Positions 18,107 to 25,776 of a stretch of 64,000 nucleotides of DNA are shown here, one piece after another; position 1 is the first letter of the stretch, and every line of letters starts with the position of its first letter. A program made the position numbers and the translations under genes. Source of the stretch: Burkholderiaceae bacterium (GTDB lineage: Bacteria > Pseudomonadota > Gammaproteobacteria > Burkholderiales > Burkholderiaceae_C). The notes beneath the pieces were generated by a model, which was not told the origin of the DNA, searched no databases, and saw nothing but the letters and a program-made list of their open reading frames with translations. Location of the stretch: assembly GCA_017856435.1 (NCBI GenBank), contig JAFMFB010000002.1, positions 1 to 64,000 on the forward strand, in the 5' to 3' direction.

Positions 18107-19132
18107 ATGTTTGATACCACCATAGCCGGTAGCTTGCCTAAGCCAGCTTGGCTTGCTGAAACCCATAAACTCTGGCCCCTCTGGAAGGCAGAGGGTGCGG
18201 AGCTGATTCAGGCAAAAAAGGATGCCACCCTGCTGTGGATCAAGGCCCAGGAAGATGCCGGACTGGACATCATCGGTGACGGCGAACAATCGCGCCAACA
18301 CTTTGTGCATGGCTTTCTGGAACAGGTTGACGGCATTGATTTCGAGCACAAGGTCAAGATGGGCATTCGCGACAACCGTTACGACGCCATGGTGCCGCAA
18401 GTGGTGGCGCCGCTCAAGCTTAGAGGACGGGTGCACGCCATGGAGGCGCAATTCCTGCGCGCCCATACCAAGAAAAAAATAAAGTTCACCTTGCCTGGGC
18501 CCATGACCATTGTGGACACAGTTGCCGACAACCATTACGGTGACCGGGTGAAAATGGCTATGGCTTTTGCGGAGTTACTCAATCAGGAAGCCCTGGCCCT
18601 GCAAGCTGATGGCGTGGATATCATCCAGTTCGATGAGCCGGCTTTCAATGTCTACATGAGGGAGGCGGCCGACTGGGGCGTGCGTGCGCTGGAGCGTTGT
18701 GTGCAGGGACTCAATTGCACAACGGCTGTGCATATTTGCTACGGCTACGGCATCCAGGCCAATAATGATTGGAAGACCAAATTGGGTGAAGAATGGCGCC
18801 AGTATGAGCTGGTGTTTCCAGCCTTGGCCAAGAGTAGCATCAAACAGGTGAGTCTGGAGTGCTACCACTCGCATGTTCCGCCAGAACTGATGAAGCTGCT
18901 GGAAGGCAAGGACGTCATGGTGGGCGTGATTGATGTGGCCAGCGAAGAGGTGGAAACGGCAGAACAGGTGGCAGAAACCATTGGACGAGCCTTGCAATTT
19001 GTCCCTAAGAACCGTTTGTTTCCCTGCACCAATTGCGGCATGGCGCCGATGGACCGTGAAATTGCGCTTCGCAAGCTAGAAGCCTTGGCCAAGGGAGCCG
19101 CTTTGGCACGACAACGTCTCGCATCGGGTTGA
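18107..19132 (+). CDS. mesD: core methionine synthase, MesD-type
   Basis: A 341-residue MetE C-terminal-domain protein. Zinc/homocysteine ligands are intact: His209 and Cys211 (VHICYG), Glu251 (SLECYH) and Cys310 (CTNCGM). It lacks the N-terminal MetE half, so it is a core MetE. From memory of the family it most resembles the aerobic-bacterial MesD group, in which the methyl donor is not methyl-tetrahydrofolate-glutamate and a partner, MesX (DUF1852), is required. No DUF1852 gene lies in this window. An AAGGAA precedes the ATG. The core-MetE call is firm; the subgroup is less so. Confidence 0.82.
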   Translation: MFDTTIAGSLPKPAWLAETHKLWPLWKAEGAELIQAKKDATLLWIKAQEDAGLDIIGDGEQSRQHFVHGFLEQVDGIDFEHKVKMGIRDNRYDAMVPQVVAPLKLRGRVHAMEAQFLRAHTKKKIKFTLPGPMTIVDTVADNHYGDRVKMAMAFAELLNQEALALQADGVDIIQFDEPAFNVYMREAADWGVRALERCVQGLNCTTAVHICYGYGIQANNDWKTKLGEEWRQYELVFPALAKSSIKQVSLECYHSHVPPELMKLLEGKDVMVGVIDVASEEVETAEQVAETIGRALQFVPKNRLFPCTNCGMAPMDREIALRKLEALAKGAALARQRLASG

Positions 19133-19225
19133 TCCTGGTTTGGATGTGTCCTTGGGTTTTAAGCTTGGGCTTTGACTGCAACCTAGGGTTTTCACTAAGT
19201 TGTGATATGATTCACACTTCGACTG

Positions 19226-19382
19226 TCAAACCGACTTGACGGTTTGAAACGCGCATCTCCCTTCTTACACCGGACTTAAGCCTGCTGGCTTGTGAAATGT
19301 CCCCGCTTCCGGCCTTGCCGGTGCTGGCTTCGTTGGATGGTTGATGTTTATTAACCATCAGCGAGCCCTGCAGATTCTGCAG
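19226..19382 (+). promoter_or_regulatory. structured leader region of the DEAD-box helicase gene
   Basis: Four short perfect inverted repeats lie in 157 bases before the helicase start: TCAAACCG/CGGTTTGA (19226-19233, 19240-19247), CCGGC/GCCGG (19309-19313, 19317-19321), GATGGTT/AACCATC (19336-19342, 19353-19359) and CTGCAG/CTGCAG (19368-19373, 19377-19382). Upstream, TATGAT at 19206-19211 could be a -10 element but has no good -35. None of the hairpins is followed by a U tract, so this looks like a folded 5' leader rather than terminators. Cold-inducible RNA helicases often have such leaders. Confidence 0.45.
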
Positions 19383-19402
19383 CCATCGCGTGTGAGCATT
19401 AA

Positions 19403-21166
19403 ATGACTGACGCTTTAAATATTGAGGGCGGACTTTTGTCTGCCGATATGTCCTGCCTGACCGAAACTGAGCCCGATTCGGGTGGCAACCAGCCCAACGG
19501 CTTTGTTGAGTTAGGGCTGGCCCAAGAGCTGGTTCGGGCTGTTGCCGACCTGGGCTACATCAAGCCTACGCCGGTGCAGCAACGCGCCATTCCTCTGGCG
19601 CTGCCCATGGATGATACGGAGCATCATGGCTACAACGATCTGATGGTTTCCAGCCAGACGGGTAGCGGGAAGACGGCTGCCTTTCTCTTGCCAGTACTCA
19701 ACACCCTGCTCGCTCAGCTAGCGCAAGCAGCGTCGAAAGAACGGGCGGAGTATGATAAAGCCTGTGCTCAGGCGTTGGAGAAGGGAGAGGCTCCACCCAA
19801 GCGCAGCAAGCGCAAGGACCCCACCAACCCCCGTAACTTCAAAGCTGCCGTCCCTGGTGCTTTGGTGTTGTGCCCGACCCGCGAGCTCGCTCAGCAAGTG
19901 GCGCATGATGCCATCGAGTTGGTCAAACACTGTCGCGGTTTGCGAATCGCCAACGTGGTGGGGGGCATGCCCTACCAGGTTCAGATTGCCAAGTTGCAGA
20001 ATGCGAATTTGGTGGTGGCCACGCCAGGACGTCTGCTTGATCTGCAGCGCTCCATGCAGATCAAGCTCGACAAAGTTCAGTTTCTGGTAATTGATGAGGC
20101 TGATCGCATGCTCGATTTGGGCTTCTCTGACGATCTGGCAGAAATCAATCAGCTGACCAGCCAGCGCCAGCAGACCATGATGTTCTCGGCCACGTTTGCT
20201 CCCAGGATCCAGCAGTTGGCCATGCGCGTGATGCATGACAATGGCTCAGGCGTTCACAAGATCCAGATCGACAGCCCACACCAGAAGCACAGCAATATCC
20301 AACAAGTCTTGTTCTGGGCTGACAATGCCCAGCATAAACGACAGTTGCTGGACCACTGGTTGCGCGACGCCTCGATCGGGCAGGCGATCGTGTTTGCCAG
20401 CACCCAGATTGAATGTGATGGCCTGGCCAGTGATTTACAACAGGATGGATTTTCTGCCGTGGCACTGCATGGTGCCTTGAGTCAAGGCCTGCGTAATCGA
20501 CGACTGATGGCTCTGCGCAATGGCCAGGTTCAGATACTGGTTGCCACTGATGTGGCGGCACGAGGCATCGATGTACCTAGCATCACGCATGTGTTCAATT
20601 TTGGTCTTCCAATGAAGGCCGAGGACTATACCCACCGTATAGGCCGCACAGGTCGGGCTGGACGCGATGGCCTGGCTGTGACTTTTGCTGAGTTTCGGGA
20701 CCGGCGCAAGATTTTTGACATCGAGGCCTACACCAAGCAACCCTTCAAGGCTGAAGAAATCCCCGGTCTAGAACCCAAGCAGCGTTTTCCCAGTGCTGGA
20801 TCCGGACGTCCTGGCTTGGCTGGACGTAACAGCCGTGGTGGTAACCGAGAGGGCTTTTCCCGCGACCGAAAACCGGAAGTCAAAAGTCGAAAGGATGGCT
20901 TTGATCCGGTCCGCGGTTTTGGCGATCGTCATGCTGACCGCTCAGAGGCCCGCAAAGACAACCGCTTTGACAGTCGCTTTGATAGCCGATTTGACAGCCG
21001 CAGTGACAGCCGCACAACGCGAGGCCCCAAGCAAATTGGCGCTCACGACCGGCGCAAACCTGCTGGCACTGGTAAATCCAGCGGCACTGCCCATGGAAAT
21101 GCGGGTGCCAGGTCCTTTGTTTCGCGTGATCCGTCCCAACGCCGGACTGCGCGTTCCACGCGCTGA
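19403..21166 (+). CDS. DEAD-box ATP-dependent RNA helicase
   Basis: A 587-residue RNA helicase related to RhlE/CsdA. Motifs appear in order: Q-motif near 53-60, SQTGSGKT (84-91), PTREL (158-162), TPGR, DEAD in VIDEADRMLD, SAT, and HRIGRTGRAGRDG. A charged insertion (about 108-148) lies between motifs I and Ia, a form common in Burkholderiales. The tail after about residue 450 is basic and disordered, with five tandem D-[NS]-R-[FST] units, probably an RNA-binding arm. It has a 270-base upstream region rich in inverted repeats and is transcribed alone. Confidence 0.93.
   Translation: MTDALNIEGGLLSADMSCLTETEPDSGGNQPNGFVELGLAQELVRAVADLGYIKPTPVQQRAIPLALPMDDTEHHGYNDLMVSSQTGSGKTAAFLLPVLNTLLAQLAQAASKERAEYDKACAQALEKGEAPPKRSKRKDPTNPRNFKAAVPGALVLCPTRELAQQVAHDAIELVKHCRGLRIANVVGGMPYQVQIAKLQNANLVVATPGRLLDLQRSMQIKLDKVQFLVIDEADRMLDLGFSDDLAEINQLTSQRQQTMMFSATFAPRIQQLAMRVMHDNGSGVHKIQIDSPHQKHSNIQQVLFWADNAQHKRQLLDHWLRDASIGQAIVFASTQIECDGLASDLQQDGFSAVALHGALSQGLRNRRLMALRNGQVQILVATDVAARGIDVPSITHVFNFGLPMKAEDYTHRIGRTGRAGRDGLAVTFAEFRDRRKIFDIEAYTKQPFKAEEIPGLEPKQRFPSAGSGRPGLAGRNSRGGNREGFSRDRKPEVKSRKDGFDPVRGFGDRHADRSEARKDNRFDSRFDSRFDSRSDSRTTRGPKQIGAHDRRKPAGTGKSSGTAHGNAGARSFVSRDPSQRRTARSTR
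20957..21016 (+). repeat. five tandem 12-bp coding repeats in the helicase tail
   Basis: Five consecutive 12-base units encode DNRF, DSRF, DSRF, DSRS and DSRT. The units differ mostly at third positions, which suggests an old expansion kept for the Asp-Ser-Arg pattern rather than a recent slip. They sit in frame in the disordered C-terminal arm. Confidence 0.85.
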
Positions 21167-21189
21167 CCTAGCTACGGCAATCCTGGGTG

Positions 21190-21211
21190 AGGGCTTGATG
21201 ACGTAAGCCCT
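21190..21211. terminator. possible hairpin between helicase and amidase genes
   Basis: A 7-bp stem, AGGGCTT (21190-21196) with AAGCCCT (21205-21211), lies in the 60-base gap between two convergent genes. It is nested inside CGGCAA (21175-21180) and TTGCCG (21233-21238). Neither strand shows a U tract, so termination is only possible. Confidence 0.35.
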
Positions 21212-21226
21212 GATATCAACAATGAC

Positions 21227-22660
21227 CTAGGGTTGCCGGCTCATCAGATCAGCAATCTGTGTCTCATAGGCGGCCGCTATTTTCAGAAGCTGACTCTCAC
21301 CCTGTGGTTTGCCAATCAGTTGCAGTCCGGCAGGCCATCGCCCGTTAGGGTGAAAACCGGCTGGCACACTTATGGCCGGCAGTCCGGCAAAGGTGGCGTG
21401 CAGGGTGACTTCCATCCAGCGGTGGTAGGTGTCCATCAAACGGTTCCCGATTTTCTCGGGCCACCTTTTAGAGATTTCGAAGGGCCAAACCTGCGAAGCA
21501 GGAAGCGCCAGCACATCAAAGCGCTCGAAAAGCTGCAGCAGATGGGCATAAAACGCGGTTCGGGTCTGACTTGCCCTCATGAAATCTGAAAATCCCAGAC
21601 TCAGGGATTGCTCATGCTCCCATAGTGCTTCCGGTTTGATATGGTTTTTGGCATCCGGCAGTGACATATATTTCGCCACCTTGTTACCCACCAGCGCTTT
21701 GCGCCAGGCCAGCCAGGCCGACCAGAGTTTTTCATGGTCAAACGTCAGCGATGTTGCCTCGATCACAGCACCCGAACGGTCAAAGCGCCCAAGCGCTTGT
21801 TCGCATACGGTCATGATGCCGTCTTCCATGGCAAGGTAATGGTCCAGATCGCCCAGCCAGGCCACTCGCACGCCTGTGAGTTCAGGTGGCGCAGTGCCGA
21901 GGTCAGTCATGGGTTCAAGAGGCGTGCTGATCGACAGCGGTGCGCGGGGATCACTGCCGGCCTGTATGGCCAAAAGGTGACTCAGGTCGCGAACTGTTCT
22001 GGCCATGGGTCCTTCGGTAGCCAGCTGATTGACCCAGATATCGTCTACAGGCCATTGAGGTACACGTCCCTGACTCGGACGAAGCCCAAAGACCAGATTC
22101 CAGGCCGCGGGGTTTCGCAACGAGCCCATGAAGTCCGATCCGTCTGCCACCGGTAACAAGCGGTGCGCCAAGGCCACTGCCGCCCCGCCGCTGGAGCCAC
22201 CGGATGAAACCTTGGGATCCCAGGCGTTGGGAGTCGGCCCAAACAGTTCGTTGAATGTGTGTGAGCCAATCGCAAACTCGGGGACATTGGTTTTGCCGAT
22301 CACGATGCAGCCAGACCTGCGGATACGACTCACCATCAGCCCGTCGTTCTTCGCAACGGCATCTTTGAGCAGGCTGAAACCCTGTGTGGTGGGAAAGCCG
22401 GCTGCATCGGCGGTGTCCTTGACGGCCATGGGCAGTCCATGCAGCCAGCCTCGGCTGTTTCCACGAGCCAGTTCCTTGTCGCAGTCATCTGCCTGTCGCA
22501 GAAGTTCCTCATCCGGTGCCAGGTTGATAATGGCGTTAAGTGACGGATTGAGTCGATGGATGCGCCCCAGATAGGACTGCATCACTTCTCGGCAGGAAAT
22601 CTGCCGGGAATGAATGGCCCGGGACAGGTCGTCGGCGGTCAGTGCGGTTGGGTCAGTCAT
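21227..22660 (-). CDS. amidase-signature family hydrolase
   Basis: A 477-residue amidase. The Ser-cisSer-Lys triad is visible: Lys81 (AVKD), cis-Ser156 in SSGGSSGG (152-159) and nucleophile Ser180 in DFMGSLRNPA; the 24-residue spacing between the two serines equals that in well-studied members. It hydrolyses amides or related bonds in the cytosol. It is not part of a gatCAB set, as no gatC or gatB is nearby, and the glycine-rich loop around the nucleophile (DFMGS instead of DTGGS) is atypical for GatA. The substrate is unknown. Confidence 0.88.
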   Translation of the reverse strand: MTDPTALTADDLSRAIHSRQISCREVMQSYLGRIHRLNPSLNAIINLAPDEELLRQADDCDKELARGNSRGWLHGLPMAVKDTADAAGFPTTQGFSLLKDAVAKNDGLMVSRIRRSGCIVIGKTNVPEFAIGSHTFNELFGPTPNAWDPKVSSGGSSGGAAVALAHRLLPVADGSDFMGSLRNPAAWNLVFGLRPSQGRVPQWPVDDIWVNQLATEGPMARTVRDLSHLLAIQAGSDPRAPLSISTPLEPMTDLGTAPPELTGVRVAWLGDLDHYLAMEDGIMTVCEQALGRFDRSGAVIEATSLTFDHEKLWSAWLAWRKALVGNKVAKYMSLPDAKNHIKPEALWEHEQSLSLGFSDFMRASQTRTAFYAHLLQLFERFDVLALPASQVWPFEISKRWPEKIGNRLMDTYHRWMEVTLHATFAGLPAISVPAGFHPNGRWPAGLQLIGKPQGESQLLKIAAAYETQIADLMSRQP

Positions 22661-22897
22661 GATGATTGCTGATAGACGTTTTTTAAATTTGCCGAAGTTT
22701 TATTTCTAAATCGACTCGCGGCTCCGATGAGCTTGAGTCCACATCGGCTGGTAGTGAAGCTTAGCGAGAATTTATTCAGAAAAAATGAAAAGGGGATGGA
22801 TTTGTCGATATTCTCGGTCGTATTGGCAATCCCAACGGCACACATGCTTGCAGGAATCTTCCCCGGATCACATGAATTTTGCGTGTAGGAGAGTTTG

Positions 22898-23305
22898 ATG
22901 CCCCATCTGGTTATTTTGTACACCGCCAATCTGGAATCTGAAATCGACATGACTGACATGTGCCAGGAAATGTGCAAGACCCTGCTGGCGCAACATGATG
23001 ACAACGGCGAGCAGATTTTCCCCACCGCGGGCACCCGGGTGCTGGCTTACCCGGCGCCACATTTTGCGGTCGCTGATAGCCAGCACAACTATGGCTTCAT
23101 CTATCTCAACCTGCGCATGGCGACGGGGCGCTCGAGTGAATTGCATGAGCAAGTGGGTCAGGCCTTGTTGAATCGGGTCAAGACCTTGTTTGATCCCTTG
23201 CTGCAAAAGCAGCATGTGGGGATCACCCTGCAAATTGATGAGGGGGTGGAAGTTTTCAATGCGCGACATAGCAGCATTTATCCACTCTTTTCTCCAGCGG
23301 CTTGA
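22898..23305 (+). CDS. 5-carboxymethyl-2-hydroxymuconate isomerase family protein
   Basis: A 135-residue tautomerase-superfamily protein with the start at the ATG at 22898, preceded by AGGAG. After removal of Met the N-terminal residue is proline (MPHLVILYTANLE), the catalytic base in this family. The size and the YGFIYLNLRMATGRS segment fit CHMI, which acts in homoprotocatechuate degradation, but no other hpa gene is present, so its role here may differ. It is 4 bases before the ketopantoate reductase gene and probably co-transcribed. Confidence 0.85.
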   Translation: MPHLVILYTANLESEIDMTDMCQEMCKTLLAQHDDNGEQIFPTAGTRVLAYPAPHFAVADSQHNYGFIYLNLRMATGRSSELHEQVGQALLNRVKTLFDPLLQKQHVGITLQIDEGVEVFNARHSSIYPLFSPAA

Positions 23306-23309
23306 GTGA

Positions 23310-24290
23310 ATGACCATGAAGGTGGGTATTGTTGGTGCGGGAGCGATTGGCACTTGGTTGGGAGTGAAGTTAGGGCTCGCAGGGTGTGATGTTTCGGTAC
23401 TCGCTCGAGGTGAGTCTCTGAACATCATCAGGAGGCACGGGTTGACGCTCAAGTCGGGGGATCAGGCCTGGCGCATTGCGGTTCAAGTCAGTGATGAAGC
23501 CAGCCGGCTGGGACCCTGCGACCTGGTGATTGTCTGTGTCAAGGCGCCTGCACTGCACGATGTAAGCAAGAGTTTGCAGGCCTTGACAGGCCAGAATACA
23601 ACGATTTTGACCGCCATGAATGGTGTTCCCTGGTGGTTCTTGCAGGGATTTGGCGGCCCATTGTCGGGTTATAGCTTGCAGTCTATTGATCCTGGCGGAG
23701 AGATCGCTGCAGCGATTTCCTTGCGCCAAGTTCTGGGTGGCGTTGTGCACGCCAGTTGTGCATTGGAGTCACCTGGCGTGGCTAGGCATCATTTTGGAGA
23801 AGGCCTGATCCTGGGTGAGCCAGCCGGGGGGCAAAGCGAACGTCTGAGCCGGGTGGTTGGTCTTTTGATAGGGGCCGGTTTCAACGCCACGGCCTCAATG
23901 CAAATTCAGCGCGATATCTGGTACAAGCTTTGGGGCAACATGACCATCAACCCGGTCAGTGCGCTGACCGGCGCACTGACTGACAAGATTCTTGATGATG
24001 AGCTGGTGCTGGGCTTTGTTTCGGCAGTCATGCAGGAAGCCAAGGAAATTGGGGCGCGCCTGGGTATTTCGATTGATCAAGAACCACAAGACCGTCATGC
24101 AGTGACACGCAAGCTGGGCGCCTTCAAGACCTCGATGCTGCAGGATGTGCAGGCCGGCAAGAAATTGGAATTGGATGCACTGGTGAGTTCTGTGCGTGAA
24201 CTGGGACAACTCACCGGCGTTGCAACTCCGATGACGGACGCCTTGCTGGGTCTTGCCCGGCTGCAGGCCAGGACCCTGGGGTTGTATTGA
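23310..24290 (+). CDS. panE: 2-dehydropantoate 2-reductase family protein
   Basis: A 326-residue NADP-dependent reductase with GAGAIG (about 9-14) at the nucleotide site, the catalytic lysine in WYKLWGNM and the later asparagine-containing TINPVSALTG segment. It should reduce ketopantoate to pantoate in coenzyme A synthesis. ApbA/PanE-like paralogues acting on other 2-oxoacids are common, so pathway assignment needs genome context. An ATG two codons downstream is an alternative start. It follows the CHMI-like gene by four bases. Confidence 0.82.
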   Translation: MTMKVGIVGAGAIGTWLGVKLGLAGCDVSVLARGESLNIIRRHGLTLKSGDQAWRIAVQVSDEASRLGPCDLVIVCVKAPALHDVSKSLQALTGQNTTILTAMNGVPWWFLQGFGGPLSGYSLQSIDPGGEIAAAISLRQVLGGVVHASCALESPGVARHHFGEGLILGEPAGGQSERLSRVVGLLIGAGFNATASMQIQRDIWYKLWGNMTINPVSALTGALTDKILDDELVLGFVSAVMQEAKEIGARLGISIDQEPQDRHAVTRKLGAFKTSMLQDVQAGKKLELDALVSSVRELGQLTGVATPMTDALLGLARLQARTLGLY

Positions 24291-24328
24291 AAAGTCCCAA
24301 GGTTTTTAAATTCCTGGGAATCTAGCCC

Positions 24329-25090
24329 TCAAACGCAGCGCGCCCCATCGACCTCAATGCACACACCGCTGATGAAGGCGGCTTCGTCACTGGCCAGGTA
24401 CAGCGCAGCGTTAGCGACATCCAATGGTGTGGAGAAGCGACCCAGCGGAATCGTGGCACGAAATTTGGACAGGCGTTCCTCAGTCAGTTCCCCGCCTGCA
24501 AACGATGTTCCCAGACCGGTGTAGGGATTGATCACCGGGTTGATGCAATTGACGCGTATGTTCATGGGGCCAAGTTCAGCGGCCAGTGATTTGCTGGTGA
24601 TGATGACTGCGCCCTTGGAGCCGTTGTACCAAGTTAGCCCTGGCCTGGGGCGCACGCCAGCCGTGGAGGCAATGTTGATGAAGCTGCCACCGCCCTGCTT
24701 TTCAAAATGCGGCACGGCATGGAGGGTGGCCAGATAGATGCTCTTGACATTGACGGCATAGCACTTGTCAAAGTCTGCCTCGCTGACATTGAGCGCAGGT
24801 TGGTTGATATGCGTCCAGCCCGCATTGTTCACCATCACATCCAGCCGTCCGTAGTGCGTGACGGCGTGGTCGATCAGTGCTTTCATAGAGTCAGATTTGG
24901 TGACGTCGGCTGACTTGAAGCTGGCACTGCCGCCGGCAGCACTGATTTCTTGCACGACACGCTGGCCACCTTCGGCGTTGATATCGTTAACCACCAACTT
25001 GGCCCCTTCTTCGGCCAGTCGTTTGGCAATGCCTTCGCCAATGCCGTTGCCAGCGCCAGTCACGATAACGACCTTGTCCTTGATTCGCAT
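24329..25090 (-). CDS. SDR-family NAD(P)-dependent oxidoreductase
   Basis: A 253-residue classical short-chain dehydrogenase: TGAGNGIGEG (11-20) at the cofactor site, NNAG (88-91), and Ser142, Tyr155 and Lys159 as catalytic residues. It is the last gene of the sugar-acid operon, 23 bases after the aldolase gene. It may oxidise another sugar acid or alcohol entering the same pathway; the substrate is inferred only from position. Confidence 0.9.
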   Translation of the reverse strand: MRIKDKVVIVTGAGNGIGEGIAKRLAEEGAKLVVNDINAEGGQRVVQEISAAGGSASFKSADVTKSDSMKALIDHAVTHYGRLDVMVNNAGWTHINQPALNVSEADFDKCYAVNVKSIYLATLHAVPHFEKQGGGSFINIASTAGVRPRPGLTWYNGSKGAVIITSKSLAAELGPMNIRVNCINPVINPYTGLGTSFAGGELTEERLSKFRATIPLGRFSTPLDVANAALYLASDEAAFISGVCIEVDGARCV

Positions 25091-25113
25091 GATGAGTCTC
25101 CCAAAAAATGTGA

Positions 25114-25776
25114 TTACCAGCGGGCGCCGAAGCTTTGACGCAGTTGCTCGATCTGTGCGTCGTCCAGCGGTGCGATGCCTTGGACTTGCAACACGGCCAG
25201 CCGGGCGGATTCCTCCAGCTCTTCCAGGGTGGCCATGGCAGAGGCCGGGTTGTCGTGCCAGACATTGGGTCCAAGCCGGGCAAGCATGACTGCGCGGATG
25301 GGTGTGCCTTGCTCGCCATAGCGTGCAATGGCTTGGGCGACCGCTTCGGCGGCTTCAGGTGCACCTGGGCGATGGTAGGAAATCACCGGTACATGACCGA
25401 CTTTCATCACGAAATAGGGAGTAATGGCATCAACCAGCTCGGCGCGCTGAGCGTCTAGCGTAAGCGCCACGCAATGTGTGCTGTGAGTGTGAATGACACA
25501 ACTTGTCTGTGGGTCGAAGCGGCTTGCGGTGTCGTAGATGCGTTGGTGCAACATCAGGGTCTTGCTGGCACGTGCGCCGCTGACCTGATGACCCTGCGCA
25601 TCAACCTTGGCCAGTTGCGCCGGATCCAGAAAACCGAGGCAGGCATCGGTGGGTGTGATGAGAAAGCCGTCATCAAGGCGGACGCTGATGTTGCCGGCCG
25701 TGGCGTGCACATAGCCACGCTCGAACAGGCTCTTGCCAACACGGCAAATTTCTTCACGGGCTTGGGTTTCGTTCAT
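25114..25776 (-). CDS. otnC: OtnC-like class II aldolase (3-oxo-tetronate 4-phosphate decarboxylase family)
   Basis: A 220-residue class II aldolase/adducin-fold protein starting at the ATG at 25776, which overlaps the otnK stop by ATGA; the frame is open upstream, but only inside otnK. By context it would decarboxylate 3-oxo-tetronate 4-phosphate to dihydroxyacetone phosphate. Zinc ligands His96 and His98 (IHTHSTH) are present. The third ligand, usually in ANHG, is replaced by ARLG (166-169), and the usual catalytic Glu in SKE is Thr in SKT (71-73). The enzyme may be a divergent subgroup. Confidence 0.8.
   Translation of the reverse strand: MNETQAREEICRVGKSLFERGYVHATAGNISVRLDDGFLITPTDACLGFLDPAQLAKVDAQGHQVSGARASKTLMLHQRIYDTASRFDPQTSCVIHTHSTHCVALTLDAQRAELVDAITPYFVMKVGHVPVISYHRPGAPEAAEAVAQAIARYGEQGTPIRAVMLARLGPNVWHDNPASAMATLEELEESARLAVLQVQGIAPLDDAQIEQLRQSFGARW

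Noticed and set aside
19172..19211. TTGACT with TATGAT as a promoter for the helicase gene
   Set aside because: The hexamers are 28 bases apart, far from the 16-18 required.
21227..22660. GatA subunit of the Glu-tRNA(Gln) amidotransferase
   Set aside because: The amidase triad is shared, but gatB and gatC are absent and the nucleophile loop differs from GatA.
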